This document shows, in pieces, positions 27,141 to 35,831 of a stretch of 64,000 bases of DNA. Made by a program: the position numbers and the translations under genes. This DNA comes from Bacillota bacterium (lineage in GTDB: Bacteria > Bacillota > Clostridia > Acetivibrionales > JAEXSP01), in the NCBI GenBank assembly GCA_023453795.1, contig JAEXSP010000010.1, positions 1-64,000 on the forward strand. The letters run 5' to 3'. Numbering within the stretch: the first letter of the stretch is position 1; the number at the start of each line of letters is the position of its first letter. The notes under the pieces are model-generated. The model did not search any database and was not told the DNA's origin. It saw only the letters and a list, made by a program, of their open reading frames with translations.

Positions 27141-27729
27141 CATTAAGCTCTGCTTCGGACTGAATTATATAGCTGCCTTTTTATTTGCAGCATCTGCATT
27201 TTTCTTCTTTGACCTGAAGTATATGTCCATGAATGATGTGTCTCAAATCGGAGAACTCTTTCTTTCAATTACAGGAATTATAATGCTGCCAAGCATTATA
27301 CACATAGAAGAGAGCGAAAATGCAAATGAGGCAGTCTTTACAAAAAGAACCCCTTATTACCTGACAATAGCCCTAAGGATGCTTATTACCTTTGCAGCCC
27401 TGGCCCTTGTATTATTTATCATCATTTTCTACTGTAAGATAAACAGTGGGAGTTTTGATTTGCTCAAAGTCTGGTCAGGCATATATATTTCAGCCTTGTA
27501 CCTTGGAATAGCCGGAATCACCGCCGTTAACATTACAAAGGAGTTAGTGCCGGGCTACCTTGTCTCTCTTGGGTATTTTGCATTTGAATTCTTTACTCAC
27601 GGAAAATATACCTCTGCGTTTTATGCATTCAGTCTTGTAAATAATGATTACAGCCCCAAACTAAGAATTCTGGCGATTATAATCATACTTATTTCGATAA
27701 ACCTGATCCTCGTAAAAAAGAGAAGCTGA
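27100..27729 (+). CDS. Membrane protein, second subunit of the ABC exporter
   Basis: A hydrophobic protein of 209 residues with about six TM segments (for example IAAFLFAASAFFFFDLKYM, FAALALVLFIIIFYC and ILAIIIILISINLILV). It starts within the last 41 bp of the permease gene, with GGAGG about twelve bases upstream of the ATG. No specific family was recognised, but its size and placement fit a second permease half of the ABC transporter. It is the last gene of the ECF sigma operon and converges with an MFS gene, with only one base between the stop codons. Confidence 0.72.
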   Translation: MEVLSHSLGIIKYNIKLCFGLNYIAAFLFAASAFFFFDLKYMSMNDVSQIGELFLSITGIIMLPSIIHIEESENANEAVFTKRTPYYLTIALRMLITFAALALVLFIIIFYCKINSGSFDLLKVWSGIYISALYLGIAGITAVNITKELVPGYLVSLGYFAFEFFTHGKYTSAFYAFSLVNNDYSPKLRILAIIIILISINLILVKKRS

Positions 27730-27730
27730 T

Positions 27731-28975
27731 TCAAGCTTCATGAGGCTTTCTAAGCTTCCTGAATATATATAGAGGTATCAGAAGCAGGACCATAGCCAGT
27801 CCGCATGCTCCGAACCCGATTCTTGCCCCGAAACGGTCTGTAAATATTCCCGTATAAAGGTTTCCAATCGGAGTGGAGCCTCCGAATACCAATGAGTATA
27901 CACTCATGACTCTGCCCCTGTATGCATCATCGGAAGCGAGCTGCATGGTGGAATTGGCACTGGAACTGAATGAAATGAATAGGAAGCCGGAAGCGGCAAG
28001 ACATAAACCGGCAAGAATAAATGAACCCGCAAAGCCTGTTGTTATCAAAAACAAGCCCAGTATAAGAGGAACAATATTCAAGAAGAATTTTCTCGGACTT
28101 GATTTACTCAAGGTTGCAAGCATCATTGCCCCAAGGAACGAGCCTATGCCTGTACAGGACATAAGAAACCCGAAGCCTGCAGCCTTCTGATGCAGAACTT
28201 CCTTGGCAAACACAGGAACCAGAACACTGAGGTTCATTGCAAAAATACCTACAATCAATACCATAAATATTGTGTCCCGTAGTATGTCCTTTTTATAGAT
28301 GTATAGGAGTCCGTCCTTAATATCGGTGATAATTCTGCCATCCCCCCGGGGCTCTTTTCTTGTTTCGCGAGGCCTTATAAAAAACAGGCTTAACAACACA
28401 GCACCGAAACTGATTGAATTAGCTAAGAAGCAGGCAGCTACTCCAAGATTGGCCATTATGATACCGGCTACAGTAGGTCCGATCACCCTGGCTATGTTGA
28501 AAACAGATGAATTAAGTGCAACAGCGTTTACAAGGTCTTCTTTCCCTACCATTTCAATTACAAAGGACTGTCGGGTAGGCATATCAAAGGTATTGACAAA
28601 ACCGAGTGCTATGGATAAAACAACAATATGCCAATAGGCTATTGTCCCTGTCAGAACCAATAGCGAAAGAATAAGTGTTATCAACATGGAAGAGCCTTGA
28701 GTTATCAAAAGTATTTTCTTTTTGGAAAATCGGTCAATTATGACTCCTGCAAAAAGTGACAGCAGTAATACGGGAGTAAATTGAAGAGCGCCTATAAGTG
28801 ATACAAGGAAAGGTGATCGTGTCAGATCGTACGCTAGCCAGGGCTGTGCAGTATTTTGCATCCATGTTCCGATCAGCGATACGCACATTCCAAGCCAGTA
28901 ATACCTGAAATTCTTATGTTTCAGAGAAGTAAACGGATTATTAAAACGTTTTTTGATGTTTGCTGCTTCAACCAT
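27731..28975 (-). CDS. MFS transporter, EntS/MFS_3-like exporter
   Basis: An inner-membrane secondary transporter of 414 residues with 12 predicted TM helices. The opening LKHKNFRYYWLGMCVSLIGT with WMQNTAQPWLAYDLT is characteristic of the MFS_3 (enterobactin-exporter/TetA(P)-like) group. The loop motif DRFSKKKILLI lies between TM2 and TM3, and a GRVMSVYSL segment is in the second half. It probably exports small molecules or drugs by proton antiport. It is the last gene of a three-gene minus-strand operon after a MarR regulator and a DHA2 exporter, with a 14-bp gap to the latter, so the two pumps are likely co-induced. Confidence 0.87.
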   Translation of the reverse strand: MVEAANIKKRFNNPFTSLKHKNFRYYWLGMCVSLIGTWMQNTAQPWLAYDLTRSPFLVSLIGALQFTPVLLLSLFAGVIIDRFSKKKILLITQGSSMLITLILSLLVLTGTIAYWHIVVLSIALGFVNTFDMPTRQSFVIEMVGKEDLVNAVALNSSVFNIARVIGPTVAGIIMANLGVAACFLANSISFGAVLLSLFFIRPRETRKEPRGDGRIITDIKDGLLYIYKKDILRDTIFMVLIVGIFAMNLSVLVPVFAKEVLHQKAAGFGFLMSCTGIGSFLGAMMLATLSKSSPRKFFLNIVPLILGLFLITTGFAGSFILAGLCLAASGFLFISFSSSANSTMQLASDDAYRGRVMSVYSLVFGGSTPIGNLYTGIFTDRFGARIGFGACGLAMVLLLIPLYIFRKLRKPHEA

Positions 28976-28989
28976 TGTTATACCCTTTT

Positions 28990-30465
28990 CTAGTCATTTT
29001 CAATAATTTCTTCATCAAGCCTTCTTTTTTCTACGGCATCCCTTATTCTTGCGTTTTTGCCGTAAAGCCTTACTGCGGTAAGGAGGGCGCCTATAAGACA
29101 AATTACTGCTGCTGAAATATATACCCATCTCATTCCATAAATAAAAATATCATCTCTTCCGCGTACATAGTCTGCTACTCGTTTCCCAAGCTTGCTGCTC
29201 ATACGGTTGTATAGCAGCGTAGTTGAAAGAGATATTCCTGTCACCATACCCAGATTTCTCACCAAAGCATTTATGCTCCCTGCAATTCCAAGCCTGTTTC
29301 GAGGCACTGTTGACATTATCAAAGAAGTATTAGGGGATTGGAACATCCCATTTCCTATTGCCATGACAGCTATAAAAATTATTAAAACAACCAGGCTTGT
29401 ATGAAGGTTCAGCATAGCCATGAGAAACAGACCCAGGCTTGTTAAAAGAAGCCCTGCAAACGTAAGTGATTCCGAACCGATTTTGTCGGACATATGTCCG
29501 CTTAAAGGCGCTACGATCGCAAGCAAAAGCGGCGATGAAACCATTATCAGGCCTGTTGCAGACGAGGAATATTTCATTGCATCCTGAAGATAGAATGGCT
29601 GTATAATGTTTGAGCAACTGATTGCAAGGAAAGATATAAATCCGCAGAAAATGCTCAAGGTAAACAAAGTATTCTTAAATAAATTAAGTTCCAGAAGCGG
29701 AGCCTCAATTTTTCTTTCAACCTTTATGAATATTACGAAAGTTATCAATGCAATAACAAAGCCTGACAGAATGGCCGGTTTTCCATACCCTATTTCCTGG
29801 CCCAGCGAAATTGACACAAATAAAGATAAAATAGACATCGAAAAGAATACAGCTCCTTTAACATCAATCTTTTCGCTTGAGTTTTTGGCGCTAACAGGAA
29901 GTACTTTCATTCCGAAAATGTATGTGAAAATTCCAATCGGCAGATTAATAAGAAAAATATATTTCCAACTGAAGGAGTCCACAATAAATCCTCCCAAAGG
30001 AGGCCCAACCATGGTTCCTAAAGCTACAAAGGTACCGGATATCCCGAGTGCGCGGCCCCTTTCGTTTGCGGGGAAAACATGAGTTATAATTCCCTGGTTT
30101 GTTGCCATAAAAGCGGCTGCTCCGATGCCTTGAACAATTCTTGCCGCTACCAGAAACATGAAGGAGTCTGCCAGACCGCACATAAGCGAGCCCGCAGTGA
30201 AGCCGATGATACCCCATTTAAATATCCTTGTCTTCCCAAGCATGTCCCCAAGTCTTCCAAAAATGAGAATTGTTGCTGCAATTACGGCAAGATAAGCAGT
30301 AACAACCCAAGTAATCGCCCCTGTGGAAACACTCAATTTCTTCGACATGTCTGAGAGTGCGACATTTACAATACTGCCGTCAAGACATGCCATAAAGGTC
30401 ATCAGTACAACATTGAGCAGTATAAGCATTCGATTCTTATATATTTTTTCTTGTATATTTTCCAT
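28990..30465 (-). CDS. MFS drug exporter, DHA2 (EmrB/QacA) family
   Basis: A 491-residue multidrug efflux pump with 14 predicted TM helices. Motif A GRLGDMLGKTRIFKWG follows TM2. The N-terminus contains the D1-motif-like LDGSIVNVALSDM in TM1. Motif C-like GIGAAAFMATNQGI and GPPLGGFIVDSFSWKYIF in the TM5 region are typical of proton-coupled antiporters of this family. It is the middle gene of the MarR-DHA2-MFS_3 operon, eight bp after the marR stop. Regulation by the adjacent MarR protein is likely. The substrate is unknown; such pumps often respond to aromatic toxic compounds. Confidence 0.9.
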   Translation of the reverse strand: MENIQEKIYKNRMLILLNVVLMTFMACLDGSIVNVALSDMSKKLSVSTGAITWVVTAYLAVIAATILIFGRLGDMLGKTRIFKWGIIGFTAGSLMCGLADSFMFLVAARIVQGIGAAAFMATNQGIITHVFPANERGRALGISGTFVALGTMVGPPLGGFIVDSFSWKYIFLINLPIGIFTYIFGMKVLPVSAKNSSEKIDVKGAVFFSMSILSLFVSISLGQEIGYGKPAILSGFVIALITFVIFIKVERKIEAPLLELNLFKNTLFTLSIFCGFISFLAISCSNIIQPFYLQDAMKYSSSATGLIMVSSPLLLAIVAPLSGHMSDKIGSESLTFAGLLLTSLGLFLMAMLNLHTSLVVLIIFIAVMAIGNGMFQSPNTSLIMSTVPRNRLGIAGSINALVRNLGMVTGISLSTTLLYNRMSSKLGKRVADYVRGRDDIFIYGMRWVYISAAVICLIGALLTAVRLYGKNARIRDAVEKRRLDEEIIEND

Positions 30466-30473
30466 ATTTCACC

Positions 30474-30926
30474 TTATATATCTTCTTGAATTTTATCCTT
30501 ATATTTTTTTGCATTTTGAAGAACTTTATTTAGTATGTCTATTACTTTCTCCAATTCCTGTTCATTCAAATTTTGCGTAATGACCTGATTCCAGCATTGC
30601 AGTTTCTTTTTGACAAAGGGTACGATTTCCCTGCCCCTGTCTGTCAAATATAGCTTGAACGCACGGGAATCCCCACTATCTCCTTCTTTCCGCAGATACC
30701 CAAGCTGTATAAGCTTTTGAATAGCTCTGGCAGACATTGATTTATCTATGCTTAAATATCTGCTTATCTGGTTTTGGTTAATACCCTCCTGTGTGTGAAG
30801 GACCAGCAAAAACGGGTATGTCCCGCTGCTAAGCTGATATTTCTCCAAAACCTCGTTGGCATAAGCCTGAGTGTGCCTGTATATATGGCTTGCAAGTTTT
30901 GCAATAGTAGGCTTATCGTTTATCAT
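30474..30926 (-). CDS. MarR-family transcriptional regulator
   Basis: A cytoplasmic dimeric winged-helix repressor of about 150 residues. The wHTH core is visible as QISRYLSIDKSMSARAIQKL followed by GYLRKEGDSGDSRAFKLYLT (wing) and DRGREIVPF, with helical dimerisation segments at both ends. The ATG at 30924-30926 is favoured because the upstream ATG at 30933-30935 lies almost on top of the AAGGAA site. It is the first gene of the operon and is followed at once by two MFS exporters. A short inverted repeat on its promoter suggests autorepression relieved by a ligand, as usual for MarR-type efflux operons. Confidence 0.9.
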   Translation of the reverse strand: MINDKPTIAKLASHIYRHTQAYANEVLEKYQLSSGTYPFLLVLHTQEGINQNQISRYLSIDKSMSARAIQKLIQLGYLRKEGDSGDSRAFKLYLTDRGREIVPFVKKKLQCWNQVITQNLNEQELEKVIDILNKVLQNAKKYKDKIQEDI

Positions 30927-30949
30927 AGAATTCATTTCCTTTTTTTATT

Positions 30950-31000
30950 TTTTAATAGCATAACACAACATAGTTGATTGGTCAACCATATTGACAAAAA
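30950..31000 (-). promoter_or_regulatory. marR operon promoter with overlapping inverted repeat
   Basis: On the minus strand TTGACC, 17 bases and TATGCT form a reasonable sigma-A promoter. GTTGA-CCAA-TCAAC (30973-30986) overlaps its -35 hexamer, a typical MarR operator position. Symmetry and location are seen directly; binding by the adjacent regulator is inferred. Confidence 0.6.
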
Positions 31001-31025
31001 ATTATCACAGTGCTTACAAAGTATT

Positions 31026-31063
31026 CCCCCTCTTCGATATGAGAGGGGGCTAGGCGGGGTGAT
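31026..31063 (-). repeat. Solo copy of the DUF559-cassette hairpin element
   Basis: The hairpin CCCCCTC/GAGAGGGGG (8-base loop) is followed by CTAGGCGGGG. It resembles the hairpin plus CTAGGTGGGG of the 47-bp repeats at 35399 and 35832. It starts immediately after the stop codon of the papain-like protease gene, in the same orientation relative to the gene as the copy after the permease at 35877. Confidence 0.6.
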
Positions 31064-31840
31064 CTACTCCATTATCCAGTAATCATAAGTGTAATCTGAA
31101 TCGGCATACTCATAGGGCATATAGAAATAGCCCTTGTCTCCCCAATTTTCTCCCCATGAATTTCTGATTATCAGGTAGCCTGAATTATTATTGTTGTGCT
31201 TGTTATAGTAACCTCTTTTCTTTGGAACATCTTTATATCCGACTACAAGCACCGCATGACCCCCAAGTTTTTTTTCATCCTTACGAGGCATGAACATTAT
31301 TCCTGTTTCAGCCGTTTCTTTCGACTTGAAGCTCTCATAAACATCCATACCGATCATTACCGGCTGCTGCCTGAAGGTAAGGTTCTGCTTAATTTCATCG
31401 AGTGAAGCAAGAGACTTGTAAGCCGAAATCCTATACTTTGAAGCATTGATAACAGCATGTCTGCCGGGATGATGATCAAACTTTTCAATGTTATAGGGCA
31501 TCAATTTTTCTTCGCACACACCTATTTTGTTTATTGCCTTGCAAGTATCCCTTAAAGATGCGCCCGAATCTTTTTTCACATCACCGTTAAGATCTCTTTC
31601 TACATAGTATAGGAAAAGCTCTGATAGGGTTTCCTTCTCGTCAAGAAGCATTTCTCTGCAGGCGCAGCCCGTAAAAGCCGTACATGCGCCCAATTTTCCC
31701 TGATCGTAGATCGGAGGACACTTTTCTCTTAAATCCACCCTTTTGGGAAGTACCAAATCAGAATGCGGTGAAATAGTACGTGAAAATTTGTAGTCCCTTT
31801 CATCTTTCTCGTCCCGTTTTAGGTTGAACTTATAATCCAC
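31064..31840 (-). CDS. Papain-like (C1A) cysteine peptidase without signal peptide
   Basis: A 258-residue protein with the full C1 peptidase signature: oxyanion Gln and nucleophile Cys in IYDQGKLGACTAFTGCACRE (Cys ~56), catalytic His in GGHAVLVVGYKD (~195) and Asn in IIRNSWGENWGDKGYFYMPY (~227). A short N-terminal segment (KRDEKDERDYKFS, VLPKRVDLR) resembles the junction before mature papain-like domains, but there is no long propeptide and no signal peptide, so it is predicted to be cytoplasmic. The GTG at 31838-31840 lies eight bases after GAGGTGAT. The substrate is unknown; bacterial homologues of this compact type occur in several Firmicutes. It is divergent from the SpoVB-like gene. Confidence 0.85.
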   Translation of the reverse strand: MDYKFNLKRDEKDERDYKFSRTISPHSDLVLPKRVDLREKCPPIYDQGKLGACTAFTGCACREMLLDEKETLSELFLYYVERDLNGDVKKDSGASLRDTCKAINKIGVCEEKLMPYNIEKFDHHPGRHAVINASKYRISAYKSLASLDEIKQNLTFRQQPVMIGMDVYESFKSKETAETGIMFMPRKDEKKLGGHAVLVVGYKDVPKKRGYYNKHNNNNSGYLIIRNSWGENWGDKGYFYMPYEYADSDYTYDYWIME

Positions 31841-31978
31841 ACAAATCACCTCGTTTACATTCTATGAATTTACATAATAACATGTTCATAATTTAATAAC
31901 CGATTAAACATATAATTGCCGGTGTTCGAATATCCATAAATATGACTGTTGAATTCATGACCTTGGAGCAGCATTTTT

Positions 31979-33505
31979 ATGAGCGTAGAAAAATTTTACA
32001 AGGATACTTTTATATTGACTGTATCGAATATATTCACCGGAATTCTCGGCTTTATTTTCACCATTATTCTGTCAAGGAGGCTTGGTACCGAAGGGCTTGG
32101 ACTTTACGGACTGATCACACCGATTTACGGCTTATTGCTTTGTCTTGTAGCAGACGGCCTTGTTACAGCCATATCCAAAACATCTGCAGTATATTTTGGA
32201 AAAAAAGATTACAAGAATCTTAGAAGAACTGTCTCTACAACCTTCTCGTTCATTCTTTTTTACAGCTTTACAATTGCATTCATAGTACTAATAAACTCTT
32301 CATTCATAAGCAGATATATAATTAAGGATGCCAGAAGCTCTCTTGCGCTGGCCATTCTTTGTCCTGCAATAGTTTTTGTGCCATTATCGGCCATAATGAA
32401 GGGATATTACTACGGCACAGGTAAATTTAAAATTGCAGCTGCAATAGATATCTTTGAAAAATTCATCAGGGTGCTGGTTTTTATCTCCATAACCGGGGTA
32501 TTAGCCTTGCAAAGCATTAAAAGCAACGTTTCTGCTGCATTTTGCGCTTTAACCATAGGTGAGGCGATAAGCTTTTCATTGCTGTATTTCTTCTTTAAAA
32601 GGCTGAACAGACAATCGGTCGTTACAGTATCAAGAATTCAAAGCAGACCGCAGCTGCTTGTCAATGTTCTTAAGATATCACTGCCTCTTTGTCTTTCAGG
32701 CATAGTAACATCAATTCTCGCAGCATGTACAGCCCTAATATTGCCCAGAAGGCTCATGCATGCAGGGTTCCAATACCACACTGCGCTTTCATTAATAGGT
32801 AAGTTCAACGGCATGTCTTTAACCATAACCTGTCTTCCGCTTATTATAATAGGCTCCCTGTCCACCGTACTAGTCCCTGACCTTTCGGTCAGTCTTAGCA
32901 GTAAGAAATATGCCGATACAGAAAAAAGGATCTCTCAGGTCTTCAAAATAGCACTTTTGACTGGCGTCTCGTCTTTCATAATCATACAGTCAATGCCGGA
33001 CATACTCGGGAGACTTTTTTACAACAGGCCGGATTTAGGAGGTTATATCAGCTTTGCTTCAATATCAACCTTCCTTGTATTTATTTCATCGCCGACATAC
33101 GGGATTCTTAACGGCTTGGGAAAGCAGAAGACACTTTTAAGGAATTCCATTCTCACATCGGTTATAGAACTTGTCTCGACGTATATCTTAGCAGGCATAC
33201 CCTCTGTTAACATTTATGCAGTAGGTATAACAATCATCATATCGTCCATAGTTTCCATAATTCTTAACACTTATGAAATCAGAAAGTTATGTCCGATTAA
33301 GATGCCTGTCAAAGAGGTGGTTAGCTGTTTTGCATCAGGAATTCTCATTTACCTTACGCTGAAAACCATCGGCAAGTGGCTCCCCGACTCCCTGATGATC
33401 TTCAAGGGAATGATAATAGGCGGTGTAGGTTTGACTTTGATTCTTTATTTCAACGGACTGCTCAACAGAATAACTTCTCAGATATTCAAAAAGTCAGCCC
33501 ATTAG
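31979..33505 (+). CDS. SpoVB/MurJ-like polysaccharide flippase
   Basis: A 508-residue integral membrane protein of the MOP superfamily with about 14 TM helices. The opening FYKDTFILTVSNIFTGILGF leads to RRLGTEGLGLYGLITPIYGL, the hallmark of the SpoVB/YtgP group of oligosaccharide and lipid II flippases. Further family segments are ISKTSAVYFG, KGYYYGTGKF and LGKQKTLLRNS. Such proteins move lipid-linked cell-wall or spore-cortex precursors across the membrane. It stands alone on the plus strand; the ATG has GGAG ten bases upstream. Its end shares a hairpin with the convergent ABC exporter gene. Whether it is sporulation-specific cannot be told here. Confidence 0.88.
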   Translation: MSVEKFYKDTFILTVSNIFTGILGFIFTIILSRRLGTEGLGLYGLITPIYGLLLCLVADGLVTAISKTSAVYFGKKDYKNLRRTVSTTFSFILFYSFTIAFIVLINSSFISRYIIKDARSSLALAILCPAIVFVPLSAIMKGYYYGTGKFKIAAAIDIFEKFIRVLVFISITGVLALQSIKSNVSAAFCALTIGEAISFSLLYFFFKRLNRQSVVTVSRIQSRPQLLVNVLKISLPLCLSGIVTSILAACTALILPRRLMHAGFQYHTALSLIGKFNGMSLTITCLPLIIIGSLSTVLVPDLSVSLSSKKYADTEKRISQVFKIALLTGVSSFIIIQSMPDILGRLFYNRPDLGGYISFASISTFLVFISSPTYGILNGLGKQKTLLRNSILTSVIELVSTYILAGIPSVNIYAVGITIIISSIVSIILNTYEIRKLCPIKMPVKEVVSCFASGILIYLTLKTIGKWLPDSLMIFKGMIIGGVGLTLILYFNGLLNRITSQIFKKSAH

Positions 33506-33515
33506 GACTGACCTT
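33488..33515. terminator. Probable bidirectional terminator between spoVB-like and ABC genes
   Basis: AAAGTCAG and CTGACCTTT form a hairpin spanning the spoVB-like stop codon, with short A and T runs on the two sides. Only 25 bp separate the convergent stops. Confidence 0.5.
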
Positions 33516-33530
33516 TGAAATTATAGATCT

Positions 33531-35267
33531 TTACTCCTCCGTACGGAATTGAACATCGCACAACTGTTTATATAAACCGTTTTCCCTAATCAAGGTCTCA
33601 TGGCTGCCGCTTTCTACTATTTGCCCTTCCTTGATAACAAGAATCTTGTCAGCTCTCTTGACTGTTGAAAGCCTATGCGCAATGACTATGATTGTGCGGC
33701 TTCCGGCGAGCTCCTGTATTGCCTGCTGTATCTTGGCCTCAGTCTCAACATCAACCGAAGCTGTAGCTTCGTCAAGTATCAGAATCGGAGTATTACGAAG
33801 TACCGCCCTGGCAATTGACAAACGCTGTTTCTGTCCGCCTGAGAGCTTTACTCCCCTCTCACCGATTACCGTTTCATAGCCTTCAGGAAGCTCTGATATG
33901 AAGTCATGAGCCTTTGCAATCTGGGCCGCCTTGATAATGTCCTCCATTGAAGCCGATTTGCTGCCATATGCTATGTTATCGGCAACCGATCCGTTGAAGA
34001 GAAATACATCCTGTAGAACAATGCTGATCTGATTTCTTAGAGAGGACAAAGTCAGACAGCGCAGATCCTTCCCATCCAGCAGCACACTACCCGAAACCGG
34101 ATCGTAAAATCTGGCAATAAGGCTTATAAGAGTGGTCTTGCCGACACCCGTCGGACCGACAAGTGCAATCATCTGTCCGGGTTCAGCCGTAAAGCTTATG
34201 CCCTGAAGCACAGGAGAAGAATCAATATATTGGAAGCTTACATCTTTGAATGCAATCTGACCCTTTACATCGGTTATTTCCTTTGAATCGGGACTGTCCT
34301 TTATGTCCGGTTCCGTGTCCAAAACCTCAAATACCCTGTCGGCTCCCGCAATCGCTTGCTGCAGATCCTCCGTCACCCTTGCAAGTGTAGTCACCGGTTG
34401 ATAGAACAGGCTCAGAAATAACAGGAACCCTACAATGTCCGATACATTCAGATGATTATGAAGCGCCATCCATCCCCCAAGTCCCACGACAATGACAGTT
34501 CCTAATGCACTTACAGCTTCAACTGACGGATGAAATACAGCACTAAGCCTAAGGGCCCTCAGTACCGCATCGGAATAACCCTGGGCCTTTTTCTGAACCT
34601 TCTTTTTTTCTCTTGTCTGCTGGTTGAAGGCCTGTATTTCCTTCATCCCCGATATATTATCCTGAAGGGTTGCGTTTAACTCAGCCAATGTACTTTGAGC
34701 CTTCCTGAAATTGGGCTGAATCTTTTTAGCAAAAAACCATCCGCCAAAGGCCAGAAAAGGAATCGGTATCAACGTAAACAATGCAAGATATGCATTAATG
34801 AAAAACAATATAACAGTAACACCAACGATAGTAAGTACGTTTGTTATCAGGTCTGGAACAGAATGAGCGATCAGCGACTCGAAGGTAGCCGTATCATTTG
34901 TCGTTCTCGACATAAGCTGGCCTGTCTGCTTGTCATGGTAATACCTGAGCGATAGCTTCTGTAGATGGTCATATACAATAACCCTCATATCAGCAACCAG
35001 TCTCCACGCTGCAACATGGCTCAGATAGTTGTTCAAGTACCTGAAAACAGCCCTTGCTATATAAGACAAAGTCAGTAAAACAGAAATGATCATAATAGAA
35101 TTCATCGATTTGTCATTAAGCTTTTCAGTGACAATTGCAACCATTTCCTTTATCAGCAAAGGACTGAGCAGGTTTAATGCAGTTATTGCCAAAAGGCTGA
35201 TCCCGGATATCAGGAGAAGCCCCCAATAAGGGCGGGCGTATTTAAGTAGTCGGATAAGATTTTTCAT
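33531..35267 (-). CDS. ABC exporter, fused permease-ATPase (MsbA/LmrA-like)
   Basis: A half-transporter of 578 residues that would act as a homodimer. The N-terminal six-helix domain (~1-315) contains the RPYWGLLLISGISLLAITAL start and the coupling segment YHDKQTGQLMSRTTND. The C-terminal ATPase has Walker A GPTGVGKTT (~375), signature LSGGQKQRLSIARA (~480), Walker B ILILDEATASVD and the H-loop IAHRLSTV. The start is taken at ATG 35265-35267, five bases after GAGG; an ATG six codons earlier has no site. It exports lipids, drugs or peptides; the substrate is unknown. It is monocistronic, on the opposite strand to the flippase. Confidence 0.9.
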   Translation of the reverse strand: MKNLIRLLKYARPYWGLLLISGISLLAITALNLLSPLLIKEMVAIVTEKLNDKSMNSIMIISVLLTLSYIARAVFRYLNNYLSHVAAWRLVADMRVIVYDHLQKLSLRYYHDKQTGQLMSRTTNDTATFESLIAHSVPDLITNVLTIVGVTVILFFINAYLALFTLIPIPFLAFGGWFFAKKIQPNFRKAQSTLAELNATLQDNISGMKEIQAFNQQTREKKKVQKKAQGYSDAVLRALRLSAVFHPSVEAVSALGTVIVVGLGGWMALHNHLNVSDIVGFLLFLSLFYQPVTTLARVTEDLQQAIAGADRVFEVLDTEPDIKDSPDSKEITDVKGQIAFKDVSFQYIDSSPVLQGISFTAEPGQMIALVGPTGVGKTTLISLIARFYDPVSGSVLLDGKDLRCLTLSSLRNQISIVLQDVFLFNGSVADNIAYGSKSASMEDIIKAAQIAKAHDFISELPEGYETVIGERGVKLSGGQKQRLSIARAVLRNTPILILDEATASVDVETEAKIQQAIQELAGSRTIIVIAHRLSTVKRADKILVIKEGQIVESGSHETLIRENGLYKQLCDVQFRTEE

Positions 35268-35392
35268 AACAACCTCAATCTTCATTTAATCATTTAATTT
35301 AGAAGTATATCAAATGTGAAATTCCTTTTCAACTCCCTATCTATCTTCCCCTCATTCTTGAAGGGAAGTATCAGTAATCCTTCGAAGCCCTG

Positions 35393-35785
35393 CTATTTCC
35401 TCCCCTCGAGGTGAGGGGAGGCTAGGTGGGGAGAGGTGGGGAGTTTCTCTAACACCCTCTTCAGTACCCCTTCAAGATTATAATATATCTCTTCATTTCT
35501 TATTCTTAAGACCTTGATACCTTTAGCTATTATTTCCTTCTCACGTATTTCATCATATGCCTTTTGCTCTTCAAGATCATGTATGCTCCCATCTATTTCA
35601 ATCGCCAGCCGTCCTTCGCTGCAATAAAAGTCAGCCACATAACGTCCTATACAGTACTGCCTCAAAAAGCGGAAGCCTCCTAGTTGTCTGCGTCGTATTG
35701 CATTCCATAGAATTTGTTCAGCTTTCGTCTGGTTATTTCGTAATTTACGAGCTATTTCTTTGACATAATCCGGAACATCTTTCCT
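35393..35785 (-). CDS. DUF559-domain protein (Vsr-like endonuclease fold), cassette-borne
   Basis: A protein of about 130 residues belonging to the DUF559 family, related to very-short-patch-repair endonucleases. Conserved segments are ARKLRNNQTKAEQILWNAIR, the LGGFRFLRQYCIGRYVADFY strand pair and the acidic catalytic-like LAIEIDGSIHDLEEQKAYDE, then GIKVLRIRNEEI. The E-x-D and DFYC/EIDG residues are those expected of the PD-(D/E)xK-like core. The last ~15 codons (LPTSPHLASPHLEGRK) are encoded by a 47-bp repeat that recurs upstream of the gene. The ATG at 35783-35785, preceded by GAGAG, is preferred over a TTG at 35818. Function is not established; it may act in DNA repair or in moving the cassette. 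Confidence 0.8.
   Translation of the reverse strand, partial: RKDVPDYVKEIARKLRNNQTKAEQILWNAIRRRQLGGFRFLRQYCIGRYVADFYCSEGRLAIEIDGSIHDLEEQKAYDEIREKEIIAKGIKVLRIRNEEIYYNLEGVLKRVLEKLPTSPHLASPHLEGRK
35399..35445 (-). repeat. 47-bp direct repeat, 3' copy of DUF559 cassette
   Basis: Identical over 47 bp to 35832-35878. It contains a 9-bp hairpin CCTCCCCTC/GAGGGGAGG followed by CTAGGTGGGG and a partial second GGTGGGGAG unit. It encodes the C-terminal tail of the DUF559 protein. Confidence 0.9.
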
Positions 35786-35831
35786 CATTTTTTTCAACTC
35801 TCTTTCTAATTCCTTCAAAGCCTTACTAGTC

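Noticed and set aside
27721..27740. GAAGCT/AGCTTC hairpin at the convergent stop codons
   Set aside because: Short stem inside coding ends without a T-run; not convincing as a terminator.
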